Shown here: positions 9,491 through 17,103 of the stretch, one piece after another
How positions within the stretch are numbered: the first letter of the stretch is position 1
How the letters are laid out: each line of letters starts with the position of its first letter
NCBI RefSeq assembly: GCF_024055665.1
Contig: NZ_JAMXMC010000006.1
Span: forward strand, 248,001-312,000
Reading direction: 5' to 3'
From: Ideonella oryzae
GTDB taxonomy: Bacteria; Pseudomonadota; Gammaproteobacteria; Burkholderiales; Burkholderiaceae_C
DNA: 64,000 nucleotides
Made by a program: the position numbers and the translations under genes
The notes under the pieces: generated by a model
The model's input: only the letters and a program-made list of their open reading frames with translations
Told to the model about the DNA's origin: nothing
Database searches by the model: none

Positions 9491-10149
9491 GCGGGCACCT
9501 CCGCCCGCGACAGGCGCAGGGCCAAGCCCAGGAACAGCAGGCCGCCCGCGGCATTCAGCCCACGGCCCAGGCGGGCCGAGCCGCCCACCGCGCGGTGCAG
9601 TCGCTGCGTCAGCCACACCACGGCCGCCAGGAACAGCGTGCCCTGCAGCACGAACCAGGCGCCCAGCAGCAGAAAGCTCAGGGTCTTGTGCGGAGCCTGC
9701 GGGGCGATGAACTGCGGCAGGAAGGCCAGGAAGAACAAGGCCACCTTGGGGTTGAGCACATTGGTGAGCAGGCCCTGGCGGAACACCTGCACCCCGGTGC
9801 GCGCGACCGCCGGAGTGTCGGTGGCCGCGGCCACCGGCGCCGGCCGCGCGGCCTGGCGCAGCATGCCCAGGCCCAGCCAGACCAGATAGGCCGCACCGGC
9901 CCACTTCAGCCCGGTGAAGGCCCAGGCGGACACGGCCAGCAAGGCGGCCAGGCCGAAGGCCGCCAGCAGCGCATGCACCACGCAGCCGGCGCCGACCCCC
10001 AGCGCTGCCGCCAGCCCCTGACGCCAGCCGCCCGCCAGCGTGCGGCTCACCGTGTACAACAGATCGACCCCGGGCGTGGCGTTGAGCACCAGCACGGCCA
10101 GCGCGAACAGCGCTGGCTGGTGCAAACCCAGTTCACCCAGGGTCGGCAT
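9487..10149 (-). CDS. LysE/RhtB family amino-acid exporter
   Basis: 220 aa with about six hydrophobic helices. The N-terminal NATPGVDLLYTVSRTLAGGWRQGLAAALG corresponds to the LysE-family signature (P-G-P/V-D then G-R/W-R-x-G). A FRQGLLTNVLNPKVALFFLAFLPQF segment follows, diagnostic for the family. Members export amino acids or derivatives such as homoserine lactone. It starts 4 bp from the thiolase stop and overlaps the SDR, so it sits inside the catabolic operon. Confidence 0.9.
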
Positions 10150-10153
10150 GGGC

Positions 10154-11332
10154 TCAGATCAGTTCCAGGCCCAGGGCGGTGGCTTCGCCGCCGCCGATGC
10201 ACAGCGCCGCGACGCCGCGCTTCTTGCCCTGCTTGCGCAGCGCACCCAGCAGGGTCACGACGATGCGAGCACCGGAGGCACCGATCGGGTGGCCCAGGGC
10301 ACAGGCGCCGCCGTTCACGTTGACGATCTCGTGGGGCAGCTTGAACTCGGCCATCGCGGCCATGGTCACGGCGGCGAAGGCTTCGTTGACTTCCCACAGG
10401 TCCACCTGGTTGGCGGTCCAGCCGGACTTGTCCAGCACCTTCTGGATGGCGCCCACCGGGGCGGTGGTGAACCATTCCGGCGCCTGGGCGTGCACAGCGT
10501 GGGCGGTGATGCGGGCCAGCGGGGTCAGGCCCATCTGGGCGGCGGTGGATTCACGCACCAGCACCAGTGCAGCGGCGCCGTCGGAGATGCTCGACGAGGT
10601 GGCGGCGGTGATGCGGCCTTCCTTCGTGAAGGCGGGCTTCAGGCTGGGGATCTTCTCGGGCTTGGCCTTGTAGGGCGATTCATCCTTGCTGAGCACCGTG
10701 TCGCCGGCCTTGCCGGCCAGCGTCACCGGGGCGATTTCCCAGTCGAAGCTGCCGTTCTCGTTGGCGGCCTTGGCGCGGGCCAGCGAGGTCACCGCGAACT
10801 GGTCCATGGCCTCGCGGCTGAAGTCGTACTTGCTCACGCACTGCTCGGCAAACACGCCCATGGCCTTGCCACGCTGGTAGGCGTCTTCCAGGCCGTCCAT
10901 GGCCATGTGGTCGTACAGGGTGGCGGCGCCGTACTTCACGCCCTTGCGCGCGAACATCAGGTGCGGGGCGTTGGTCATGCTTTCCATGCCACCGGCCACC
11001 ATCACGTTGGCCGAACCGGCGGCCAGCATGTCGTGGGCGAACATCATGGCGCGCATGCCCGAGCCGCACATCTTGCTCAGGGTGACGGCGCCGGTGCTGT
11101 CGGGCAGGCCGGCCTTGCGCATGGCCTGACGGGCCGGGGCCTGGCCCTGGCCGGCCATCAGGCAGTTGCCCATCAGGACCTCGTCCACGGCGTCGCCCGG
11201 CACGCCGGCGCGCTCGACGGCAGCCTTGATCGCCACCGCGCCCAGTTCCCAGGCAGCAAGGGAAGAAAAGTCTCCAAGCAAGGCGCCGATGGGGGTGCGG
11301 GCGGCGCTTGCGATGACGATGGATTCGGCCAT
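10154..11332 (-). CDS. Acetyl-CoA C-acetyltransferase (thiolase)
   Basis: 392 aa, normal for biosynthetic or degradative acetoacetyl-CoA thiolases. The nucleophilic cysteine lies in LSKMCGSGMRA (about residue 89), the second motif is VNVNGGACALGHPIGASGAR with the catalytic His, and the C-terminal proton-relay cysteine is in LCIGGGEATAL. It condenses or splits acetoacetyl-CoA; here it probably closes leucine/isoleucine or butyrate breakdown, though a role in polyhydroxybutyrate synthesis cannot be excluded. No phaB or phaC is adjacent. Confidence 0.93.
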   Translation of the reverse strand: MAESIVIASAARTPIGALLGDFSSLAAWELGAVAIKAAVERAGVPGDAVDEVLMGNCLMAGQGQAPARQAMRKAGLPDSTGAVTLSKMCGSGMRAMMFAHDMLAAGSANVMVAGGMESMTNAPHLMFARKGVKYGAATLYDHMAMDGLEDAYQRGKAMGVFAEQCVSKYDFSREAMDQFAVTSLARAKAANENGSFDWEIAPVTLAGKAGDTVLSKDESPYKAKPEKIPSLKPAFTKEGRITAATSSSISDGAAALVLVRESTAAQMGLTPLARITAHAVHAQAPEWFTTAPVGAIQKVLDKSGWTANQVDLWEVNEAFAAVTMAAMAEFKLPHEIVNVNGGACALGHPIGASGARIVVTLLGALRKQGKKRGVAALCIGGGEATALGLELI

Positions 11333-11357
11333 ATGAGTCTCCTAGGGTTGCCGTGAA

Positions 11358-13160
11358 TCAGTGTCCGCCAATGGCGGCCAGGCGGCGCCTCACGGCAAAG
11401 CGCCGGCCTGGGTCGTAAGGGAAAACGTCCTGCACATCGCCCGCCTTGATGCGGGCCTGGTGGCCCTGCCAGAAGGCGGCATCCAACAGGTCTGCATGAT
11501 GCGCCATGAACACCTGGCGCACCGCCTGGTTGCCCAGCAGGAAGGGCCCGAAGGTCTCCGGGAAGACATCCTTGGGGCCCACCGAGTACCAGATCTCGCC
11601 GGACATCTCTTCCTCCTCGGTGCGCGGGGGCGGCACGCGGCGGAAGTTGCAGTCGGTGATGTACTCGATCTCGTCGTAGTCGTAGAACACGACCTTGCCC
11701 TGGCGGGTCACGCCGAAGTTCTTCCACAGCATGTCGCCGGGGAAGATATTGGCGGCCACCAGGTCCTTGATCGCGTTGCCGTACTCCACCACGGCCTCCT
11801 CCAGCTGCGTGGGCGTGGCCTCCTGCAGGTAGAGGTTCAGCGGGATCATGCGGCGCTCGATGTAGACGTGCTTGAGGATCAGCTCGGTGTGCCCGTCGCC
11901 GTCGCGGTCGGAGATCTCCAGCTGGCTGGGTGCGAAGCGGCGGATCTCCTCCACCAGCTCGTCCTCGAATCGCTCCAGGGGGAAAGCCACCTCGGAGAAC
12001 TCCAGCGTGTCGGCCATGCGGCCCACCCGGTCGTGCTGCTTGACCAGCAGGTACTTGCCCTTGATCTGCTCGCGCGTGGTGTCCTTCTGCGGCGGGTAGT
12101 AGTCCTTGATCAGCTTGAAGACGAAGGGGAAGCTGGGCAGGTCGAACACCAGCATCACCATGCCCTTGATACCGGGGGCGATGCGGAAGTGGTCGCTGGA
12201 ATGACGCAGGTGGTAGAGGAAGTCGCGGTAGAAGATGTTCTTGCCCTGCTTGTGCAGGCCCAGGGCGTTGTAGAGCTCCCAGCGCGGCTTGCGCGGCATC
12301 ATCGAGCGCAGGAACTGCACGAAGGCGCTGGGGATCTCCATGTCCACCATGAAGTAGGCCCGTGCGAAGCTGAACAACATCTGCAGGTCGTCCTCGCCGA
12401 TCAGCGCGGTGTCGATCACCAGCGCATCGCCCGCCTCGTTGTGGAGGATGGGCAGCGAGAAGGGCAGTTCGCGGTAGCCATTGACCACCTTGCCGATGAC
12501 GTAGGCCCCCTTGTTGCGGAAGAACAGGGAGCTCAACACCTGGATCTGGAAGTTCGCGCGGGGGCGGAAGTCGCCCAGCTCGGTGCGCAGCGCCGCCACC
12601 ACGTCCGCCACATCCCGGTCCAGGTCTTCGAAGGGACGCTGCAGCTGGAAGTTGTGGACGATGCGCAGGAAGGCATCGTGCAGGGATTCCGGCGAGGGGT
12701 AGTAGACCCGGTAGGTCGGCGTGGCGGCCGGCTCGTCGTTCTCGATGTACTCGGTGGAGACCGCCGGCCGCACGAAGATGAAATCGTTGTGGAAGTAGCT
12801 GCGGTGCAGGATGTGGGTGGTGACCGAGTTGAAGAAGGTCTCCGCCAGTTCCGGCTGGTGGTGGTCGATCAACAGGCCGATGTAGTGCAGCTTGGCCTGG
12901 TGCCAGACCTCCATCGACAAGCTGCCAGCGCCGAACTCGGTCTGCAGCCGCTCCACCGCCTCGCCCACCCGCAGATCGTAGAAGACGATGCGGTCCCGCT
13001 GGGCCCGCTGCTGGCCCAGCCAGTCGGCCTGCTCAAAGCGCTGCTGCGCCTGCGCACTGCTTTCCCGGAACAGCCGGTAATGCTTGTTGAAGCCGTCCAG
13101 CAGGGCCCTCGCCATCTCGAAGGCCTGCTGGTCGTTCAGCTGGGTCGGGAACGTCGGCAC
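11358..13160 (-). CDS. aceK: Isocitrate dehydrogenase kinase/phosphatase
   Basis: 600 aa, starting at GTG 13160. AceK phosphorylates and dephosphorylates isocitrate dehydrogenase and so switches carbon between the TCA cycle and the glyoxylate shunt. Recognisable landmarks are the N-terminal [16 protein letters not shown], the ATP-binding region around [24 protein letters not shown], and the catalytic-domain [17 protein letters not shown] with the conserved aspartate. The C-terminal [16 protein letters not shown] segment is typical. Placed between carbonic anhydrase and thiolase, it fits growth on acetyl-CoA-yielding compounds. No aceA or aceB lies in the window. Confidence 0.97.
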   Translation of the reverse strand: MPTFPTQLNDQQAFEMARALLDGFNKHYRLFRESSAQAQQRFEQADWLGQQRAQRDRIVFYDLRVGEAVERLQTEFGAGSLSMEVWHQAKLHYIGLLIDHHQPELAETFFNSVTTHILHRSYFHNDFIFVRPAVSTEYIENDEPAATPTYRVYYPSPESLHDAFLRIVHNFQLQRPFEDLDRDVADVVAALRTELGDFRPRANFQIQVLSSLFFRNKGAYVIGKVVNGYRELPFSLPILHNEAGDALVIDTALIGEDDLQMLFSFARAYFMVDMEIPSAFVQFLRSMMPRKPRWELYNALGLHKQGKNIFYRDFLYHLRHSSDHFRIAPGIKGMVMLVFDLPSFPFVFKLIKDYYPPQKDTTREQIKGKYLLVKQHDRVGRMADTLEFSEVAFPLERFEDELVEEIRRFAPSQLEISDRDGDGHTELILKHVYIERRMIPLNLYLQEATPTQLEEAVVEYGNAIKDLVAANIFPGDMLWKNFGVTRQGKVVFYDYDEIEYITDCNFRRVPPPRTEEEEMSGEIWYSVGPKDVFPETFGPFLLGNQAVRQVFMAHHADLLDAAFWQGHQARIKAGDVQDVFPYDPGRRFAVRRRLAAIGGH

Positions 13161-13187
13161 GGTCTCGGTCTTTCCAGGGGAAACAGC

Positions 13188-13871
13188 TCAGTGGGCCACG
13201 CCGGTGCCCAACTCCGCCAGGTAGCGCGACTTCACTGCCGCCAGGGCCTTGTCGTAGGCGGGCATCACCTCCGCGGCACAGGTCGCGGTGATGTTGAGGT
13301 CGTTGATGATCCCATTGTGCAGGCCATACACCCAGCCATGGATCACCACCGGCTGACCGCGGGTCCAGGCATCCTGGACGAAGGTGGTGTCGCAGACATG
13401 ACGCACCTGCTCCAGCACGTTGAGCTCGCACAGCGCCTCAACCTGGCGCTCCATCGACAGCTGCGACAGAAAGGCCTGGTGGCGGTCGCGCACATCGCGC
13501 ACATGGCTCAGCCAGTTGTCGACCAGCCCCACGCGCAGCTTGTAGACGGCTGCGCGCACGCCGCCGCAGTTGGAGTGGCCCACCACCATGATGTGCTGCA
13601 CCTTGAGCGCATCCACCGCGAACTGGATCACCGACAGCGCATTGAGGTCGGACTGGGCCACCACATTGGCCACGTTGCGGTGCACGAACAGCTCGCCGGG
13701 CAGCAGGCCGACCAACTCATTGGCCGGCACGCGGCTGTCCGCGCAGCCGATCCACAGGTACTGCGGCGTCTGCTGCTTGAGCAGGCGGGTGAAGAAGCCG
13801 GGCGACTGGGCCTCGGTGGCCTCGGCCCATTCACGGTTCTTCTGGAAGAGTTCGTCCAGTTGGAAATTCAT
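13188..13871 (-). CDS. can: Beta-class carbonic anhydrase
   Basis: 227 aa. Interconverts CO2 and bicarbonate in the cytoplasm. The zinc ligands are visible as Cys and Asp/Arg of WIGCADSRVPAN (about residue 42) and His and Cys of VVGHSNCGGVRAA (about residues 98-101), with the FVHRNVANVV segment between. The length and the C-terminal YGLHNGIINDLN region match the E. coli Can type. It lies 27 bp upstream of aceK and 77 bp downstream of the MerR regulator, same strand. Confidence 0.95.
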   Translation of the reverse strand: MNFQLDELFQKNREWAEATEAQSPGFFTRLLKQQTPQYLWIGCADSRVPANELVGLLPGELFVHRNVANVVAQSDLNALSVIQFAVDALKVQHIMVVGHSNCGGVRAAVYKLRVGLVDNWLSHVRDVRDRHQAFLSQLSMERQVEALCELNVLEQVRHVCDTTFVQDAWTRGQPVVIHGWVYGLHNGIINDLNITATCAAEVMPAYDKALAAVKSRYLAELGTGVAH

Positions 13872-13948
13872 GGTGTTTTGCTGCAGTGCATCAACTGACT
13901 GTCAGTGTAATCAGCCACGCTTGCCCAGGCTGACAGGGTTCTCGCGGA

Positions 13949-14413
13949 TCAGGCTCCGGCACCCCCGACCCCGTTCACCGACTTTTCCAGGAGTTGACGG
14001 CATTTGTGCTCATGTTCATCAATCTCCTCCAAAGTCACGCGGATGTCCTCCAGCTGTTGCTCCAGCTGCCGACGGTGGGCTCGCAACACCTGGATGAAGG
14101 CCTCCAGCTGCGGACGGGTGTCGGTACCCGTCTCGTACATGTCCACCAGCTGCTTGATGTCCTGCAGCGGCAGACCCAGCCGCTTGCCACGCAGGGTCAG
14201 CTTCAGGCGGGTGCGATCCCGGTGGCTGTAGATGCGATGGCGCCCTTCACGGCGCGGCTGCAGCAGGCCCAGGTCTTCGTAGAAGCGGATCGCCCGCGGC
14301 GTGATCTCGAACTCCTGCGCCAGCTCGGTGATGGTGTAGCTCACCGGCGCAGGACGCGGCTCGCCTTCGGGGACGAGCTGCGCAGCAGGGATCGGTCGGG
14401 GCAAAGAGGACAT
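13949..14413 (-). CDS. liuR: MerR-family regulator, LiuR-like
   Basis: 154 aa. N-terminal winged-HTH with YTITELAQEFEITPRAIRFYEDLGLL, then the RIYSHRDRTRLKLTLRGKRLG wing/helix region and a dimerisation coiled coil up to HEHKCRQLLEK. The cysteine-poor C-terminus argues against a metal sensor. LiuR-type regulators in beta- and gammaproteobacteria control branched-chain amino acid and acyl-CoA breakdown, which fits the downstream acyl-CoA dehydrogenase and thiolase. A palindromic site of the expected kind lies 20 bp upstream of the start, so autoregulation is likely. The LiuR name is an inference from context and site. Confidence 0.75.
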   Translation of the reverse strand: MSSLPRPIPAAQLVPEGEPRPAPVSYTITELAQEFEITPRAIRFYEDLGLLQPRREGRHRIYSHRDRTRLKLTLRGKRLGLPLQDIKQLVDMYETGTDTRPQLEAFIQVLRAHRRQLEQQLEDIRVTLEEIDEHEHKCRQLLEKSVNGVGGAGA

Positions 14414-14432
14414 GGCGGAGAACCGGCAGAAA

Positions 14433-14447
14433 TGACGTTTACGTCAA
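14433..14447 (-). promoter_or_regulatory. LiuR-type palindromic operator
   Basis: TGACGTTTACGTCAA is a near-perfect inverted repeat (TTGACGT-A-AACGTCA read on the other strand), followed by a further ACGTCAA half-site ending at 14454. It sits 20-34 bp upstream of the MerR gene start, where a MerR protein would act on the promoter spacer. From memory, LiuR sites have the TTGACGT..ACGTCAA form. Confidence 0.65.
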
Positions 14448-14620
14448 CGTCAATTTCAAGTCTACGTGAAGACACCCCGCCTTGCCCAGAGGCCCGCACC
14501 CCAGACATCCTGGCCGCAGGGGCCGTCAGCGTGTGCACGCTCTGGGTGACCGTGTCGGCGGCCGGCCTGTCGGCAACTCGCCCGCACAGCCGCTGATGCG
14601 GCTGATGCGCGCGCGAGGCA

Positions 14621-14652
14621 AAAAAAAGCCAGCCGGGTTGCCCTGGCTGGCT
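14621..14652 (-). terminator. Rho-independent terminator
   Basis: AGCCAGCC and GGCTGGCT form an 8-bp stem, extended by GGG/CCC in the loop. On the minus strand the stem is followed by seven T residues. It probably ends the transcript from the metalloprotease gene or the longer minus-strand run upstream of it. Confidence 0.85.
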
Positions 14653-14793
14653 GAGCTGTGTGACCTTCCCTGAATTGCCTTCAGTCACGTGTTGACAGCA
14701 ATGCGGTCAGTGTGCCGCTTGACGTGCATCCAGCCTATCCCCTGTCAGGGTGATCGAACTCCACAATCTTGAGGATCGCCCATCAGGAAAAAC

Positions 14794-15687
14794 TCAATCG
14801 AACAGGGGCAGAACCGGTGACTTGAGCGCCGCCCGCCGGGCGTCCAGATCGGGGATCACCGAGCGCACCACGTCCCAGAAGGCCGGGCTGTGGTTCATCT
14901 CCCGCAGGTGGGCCAGCTCGTGCGCCACGACGTAGTCGATCACCGCCGGGCCGAAATGAATGAGCCGCCAGTTCAGGCGGACCGAGCCGTCGGCCGACGC
15001 ACTGCCCCAGCGGGTCTGCGCGGCGCTCAGGCGCAGGCGGCGCAACGTGACCCCCAGGCGCTCGGCGAAATGGGCACAGCGCCCTTCGAAGTGCCGCAGA
15101 GCCTCCTGCTGCAGCCAGGACTGCACCGTGTCGCGGATCTGGCTGACCGCGGCGGCCGGCGCCAGGCCGATCCGCAGCTCACGCTGGCCCTCCGGCGTCA
15201 GCACCAGCTGGGTTCCCACAGCCCGCGGGTCGAGCCGCAGCATCAGGGGCTCGCCGAGGAAAGGCAGGTTCGCACCGTCGCGCCACTCGATCCGGGATGC
15301 CTCCAGATGGCGGCGACGGTCACGCTGCTCGCCCAGCTTGCGCAGGATCCAGGCCGACTTGGCGCGCAGGGCCTGGTCGATGTCGCCCTGCCCCACCCAG
15401 CGTGGAGCGCTGACGGACAGGCCGTCGGGGCTGACCACGAAACCGATGGATTTGCGCCGGGCGCGGCGCAGCTGGTAGGCCACCCGGCAGTCGCCGAACT
15501 GGATCTCACGATCGGCCAGCGGATGGGCATGGACCACGGTGGCCACCGGCGGCGCGGGACGCGCGGGCGCCGGACTGCCGGCCACGGGCGCAGGCCGCAG
15601 CATCTGGCCCAGCGACGGGAATGCCGCGTCGATCACATCGAACAAGGACATCTGTTCCGGCTGGGCGGCATCACGACGGGCGGCCAT
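14794..15687 (-). CDS. YgjP-like M48-type zinc metalloprotease
   Basis: 297 aa. Zinc-binding HELAH followed by LREMNHSPAFWDVV gives the HExxH plus downstream His pattern of the YgjP/DUF45 family. The N-terminal RARRKSIGFVVSPDGLSVSAPRW segment is the family's beta-sheet opening. The first 60 residues are Pro/Ala rich and probably disordered. Function in the cell is not established for this family. It lies 33 bp downstream of plsC on the same strand. Confidence 0.85.
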   Translation of the reverse strand: MAARRDAAQPEQMSLFDVIDAAFPSLGQMLRPAPVAGSPAPARPAPPVATVVHAHPLADREIQFGDCRVAYQLRRARRKSIGFVVSPDGLSVSAPRWVGQGDIDQALRAKSAWILRKLGEQRDRRRHLEASRIEWRDGANLPFLGEPLMLRLDPRAVGTQLVLTPEGQRELRIGLAPAAAVSQIRDTVQSWLQQEALRHFEGRCAHFAERLGVTLRRLRLSAAQTRWGSASADGSVRLNWRLIHFGPAVIDYVVAHELAHLREMNHSPAFWDVVRSVIPDLDARRAALKSPVLPLFD

Positions 15688-15720
15688 GGGCGGCGATTCT
15701 AGGGCGCCCGTCCCCGCCTG

Positions 15721-16482
15721 TCAGGCGCCGGCTGCGTAGGCTTCGGGGTCGAGCCGGTGCATCTCGGTCTCGATCCAGTCCTCGACCTGGCGCATCAACT
15801 CCTCCGGGGCCCGGCCCTCGGAGGCGATGGGCTGGCCGATGGAGATCGTGACCAGGCCGGGGCGCAGCAGGAAGCTGCGGCGGGGCCAGCAGCGGGCCGA
15901 GTTCACCGCGATCGGCACGATGGGCACGCCTGCGGCAATCGCCAGCCGCGACGCGCCGGTCTTGTAGCTACCGCGCTCGCCGCGGGCAATGCGGGTGCCC
16001 TCGGGGAACATGATGACCCAGTTGCCCTGGCCCATGATGCGTCGGCCCTGCGCGGCCACTTTGTTCCAGGCCTCGGTGCGGCGCGAACGGTCGATGTGGA
16101 TCATGTCCAACCGGGCCATGGACCACCCGAAGAAGGGGATCCACAGCAACTCGCGCTTGAAGACGTAGCACAGCGGGTGCGGCATCAGCGCCGGGTAGGC
16201 AAAGGTTTCCCAGGTGGACTGGTGCTTGGAGGCCAGCAGCACCGCCGCCTGCCCATCGGCCGCGGAAGGCACGTTCTCCATGCCGGTGACGCGCCATCGC
16301 ACGCCGCAGATCAGGCGCGCACCCCACAGGGCTACGCGCAGCCAGCCCGCGCAGATCCAGTACAGCGCGTTGCCACGCAGCACGATGGACACCAGCACCA
16401 CGAAGGAACCCCAGGGGATGACGGTGATGGCCATCCAGAGAAAGAACAGGGTCGAACGCAGGACCCATCCCAGACGTTGCAT
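15721..16482 (-). CDS. plsC: 1-acyl-sn-glycerol-3-phosphate acyltransferase
   Basis: 253 aa. Acylates lysophosphatidic acid at the inner membrane to phosphatidic acid. N-terminal hydrophobic helix (about residues 9-33), then the acceptor motif SKHQSTWET, a variant of NHxxxxD with Glu in place of Asp that is common in betaproteobacterial PlsC, and the second motif MFPEGTRIARGE. VPIVPIAVNS forms the third block. A GAGG site is 6 bases from the ATG. It begins 8 bp after the gmhB stop, in the glyQ-glyS-gmhB-plsC order typical of Burkholderiales. Confidence 0.92.
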   Translation of the reverse strand: MQRLGWVLRSTLFFLWMAITVIPWGSFVVLVSIVLRGNALYWICAGWLRVALWGARLICGVRWRVTGMENVPSAADGQAAVLLASKHQSTWETFAYPALMPHPLCYVFKRELLWIPFFGWSMARLDMIHIDRSRRTEAWNKVAAQGRRIMGQGNWVIMFPEGTRIARGERGSYKTGASRLAIAAGVPIVPIAVNSARCWPRRSFLLRPGLVTISIGQPIASEGRAPEELMRQVEDWIETEMHRLDPEAYAAGA

Positions 16483-16490
16483 GAAAAACC

Positions 16491-17099
16491 TCAGTGGCCT
16501 TGAGAGTCGCTCGGGGCGGGCTTGGGCGCCGCGTCGCGCTGGAGCAGGTATCGGGCAAAGGCGGCCAGGTCCTCATGGACCAGGGTGCCAGGAACGGACT
16601 GCACCCACTGACGGCGCTCGTCCTCGGTGACCTCGGCCGCGCGGCCGGTCTTGATCAGGTGCGGCGGGCAGCCGGCCGCCTGGGCGGCCTGCAGGTCGCG
16701 CAGGGTGTCAGCCACCATGGGCACCTGCTTCAGGTCCACGCCGTAGCGCCGGGCAATGTCGAACATCATGCCCGGCTGGGGCTTGCGGCAGTCGCAGGCC
16801 TCTTCCGGCGCATGGGGGCAGAAGAACACCGCGTCGATGCGGCCGCCCTTGGCGGCCAGCATCTTCATCAGCCGCAGGTGCACCGCGTTGACCGAGGCCA
16901 TGTCCACCAGACCGCGGCCGATGCCGCCCTGGTTGGTGGCCAGCACCACATGCCAGCCGGCATGGTTGAGCTGGGCCACGGCCTCCAGCGCGCCGGGAAT
17001 GGGCTCGAGCTCCTCGGGTTCCTTGACGTGGTCCTCGCGGAAATGATTGAGGATGCCGTCGCGGCCGATGATCATGAGCTTGGGCGCGGTGACCGGCAT
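16491..17099 (-). CDS. gmhB: GmhB-like HAD phosphatase lacking the nucleophilic Asp
   Basis: 202 aa. GmhB removes the C7 phosphate from heptose bisphosphate during LPS core-heptose synthesis. Most of the family pattern is intact: HAD acid Asp in GRDGILN, motif II VLATNQGGIGRG, zinc knuckle FFCPHAPEEACDCRKPQPGM, and VADTLRDLQAA for Mg2+. In the usual DRDGxxN motif, however, the first Asp (the phosphorylated nucleophile) is replaced by Gly, read as GGC at residues 12-14 of the frame. Either the enzyme is inactive, has another role, or uses a different mechanism. It starts 4 bp after glyS. Confidence 0.85.
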   Translation of the reverse strand: MPVTAPKLMIIGRDGILNHFREDHVKEPEELEPIPGALEAVAQLNHAGWHVVLATNQGGIGRGLVDMASVNAVHLRLMKMLAAKGGRIDAVFFCPHAPEEACDCRKPQPGMMFDIARRYGVDLKQVPMVADTLRDLQAAQAAGCPPHLIKTGRAAEVTEDERRQWVQSVPGTLVHEDLAAFARYLLQRDAAPKPAPSDSQGH

Positions 17100-17103
17100 G
17101 GGC

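Larger units (their letters stand above)
14414..14793. other. 380-bp intergenic region between liuR-like gene and metalloprotease gene
   Basis: Holds the operator and promoter of the MerR gene at its right-facing minus-strand end, then about 150 bp without recognisable features, then the terminator at 14621-14652 and about 140 bp of plain 3' flank of the metalloprotease gene. No convincing ORF or RNA gene was seen in it. Confidence 0.6.

Noticed and set aside
9491-9904. Extension of the SDR frame upstream
   Set aside because: Shadow of the LysE-family gene; GTG at 9490 overlaps its stop in the usual way.
11361-13898. 845-codon plus-strand frame
   Set aside because: Antisense to aceK and carbonic anhydrase; His/Val/Gln-rich shadow composition.
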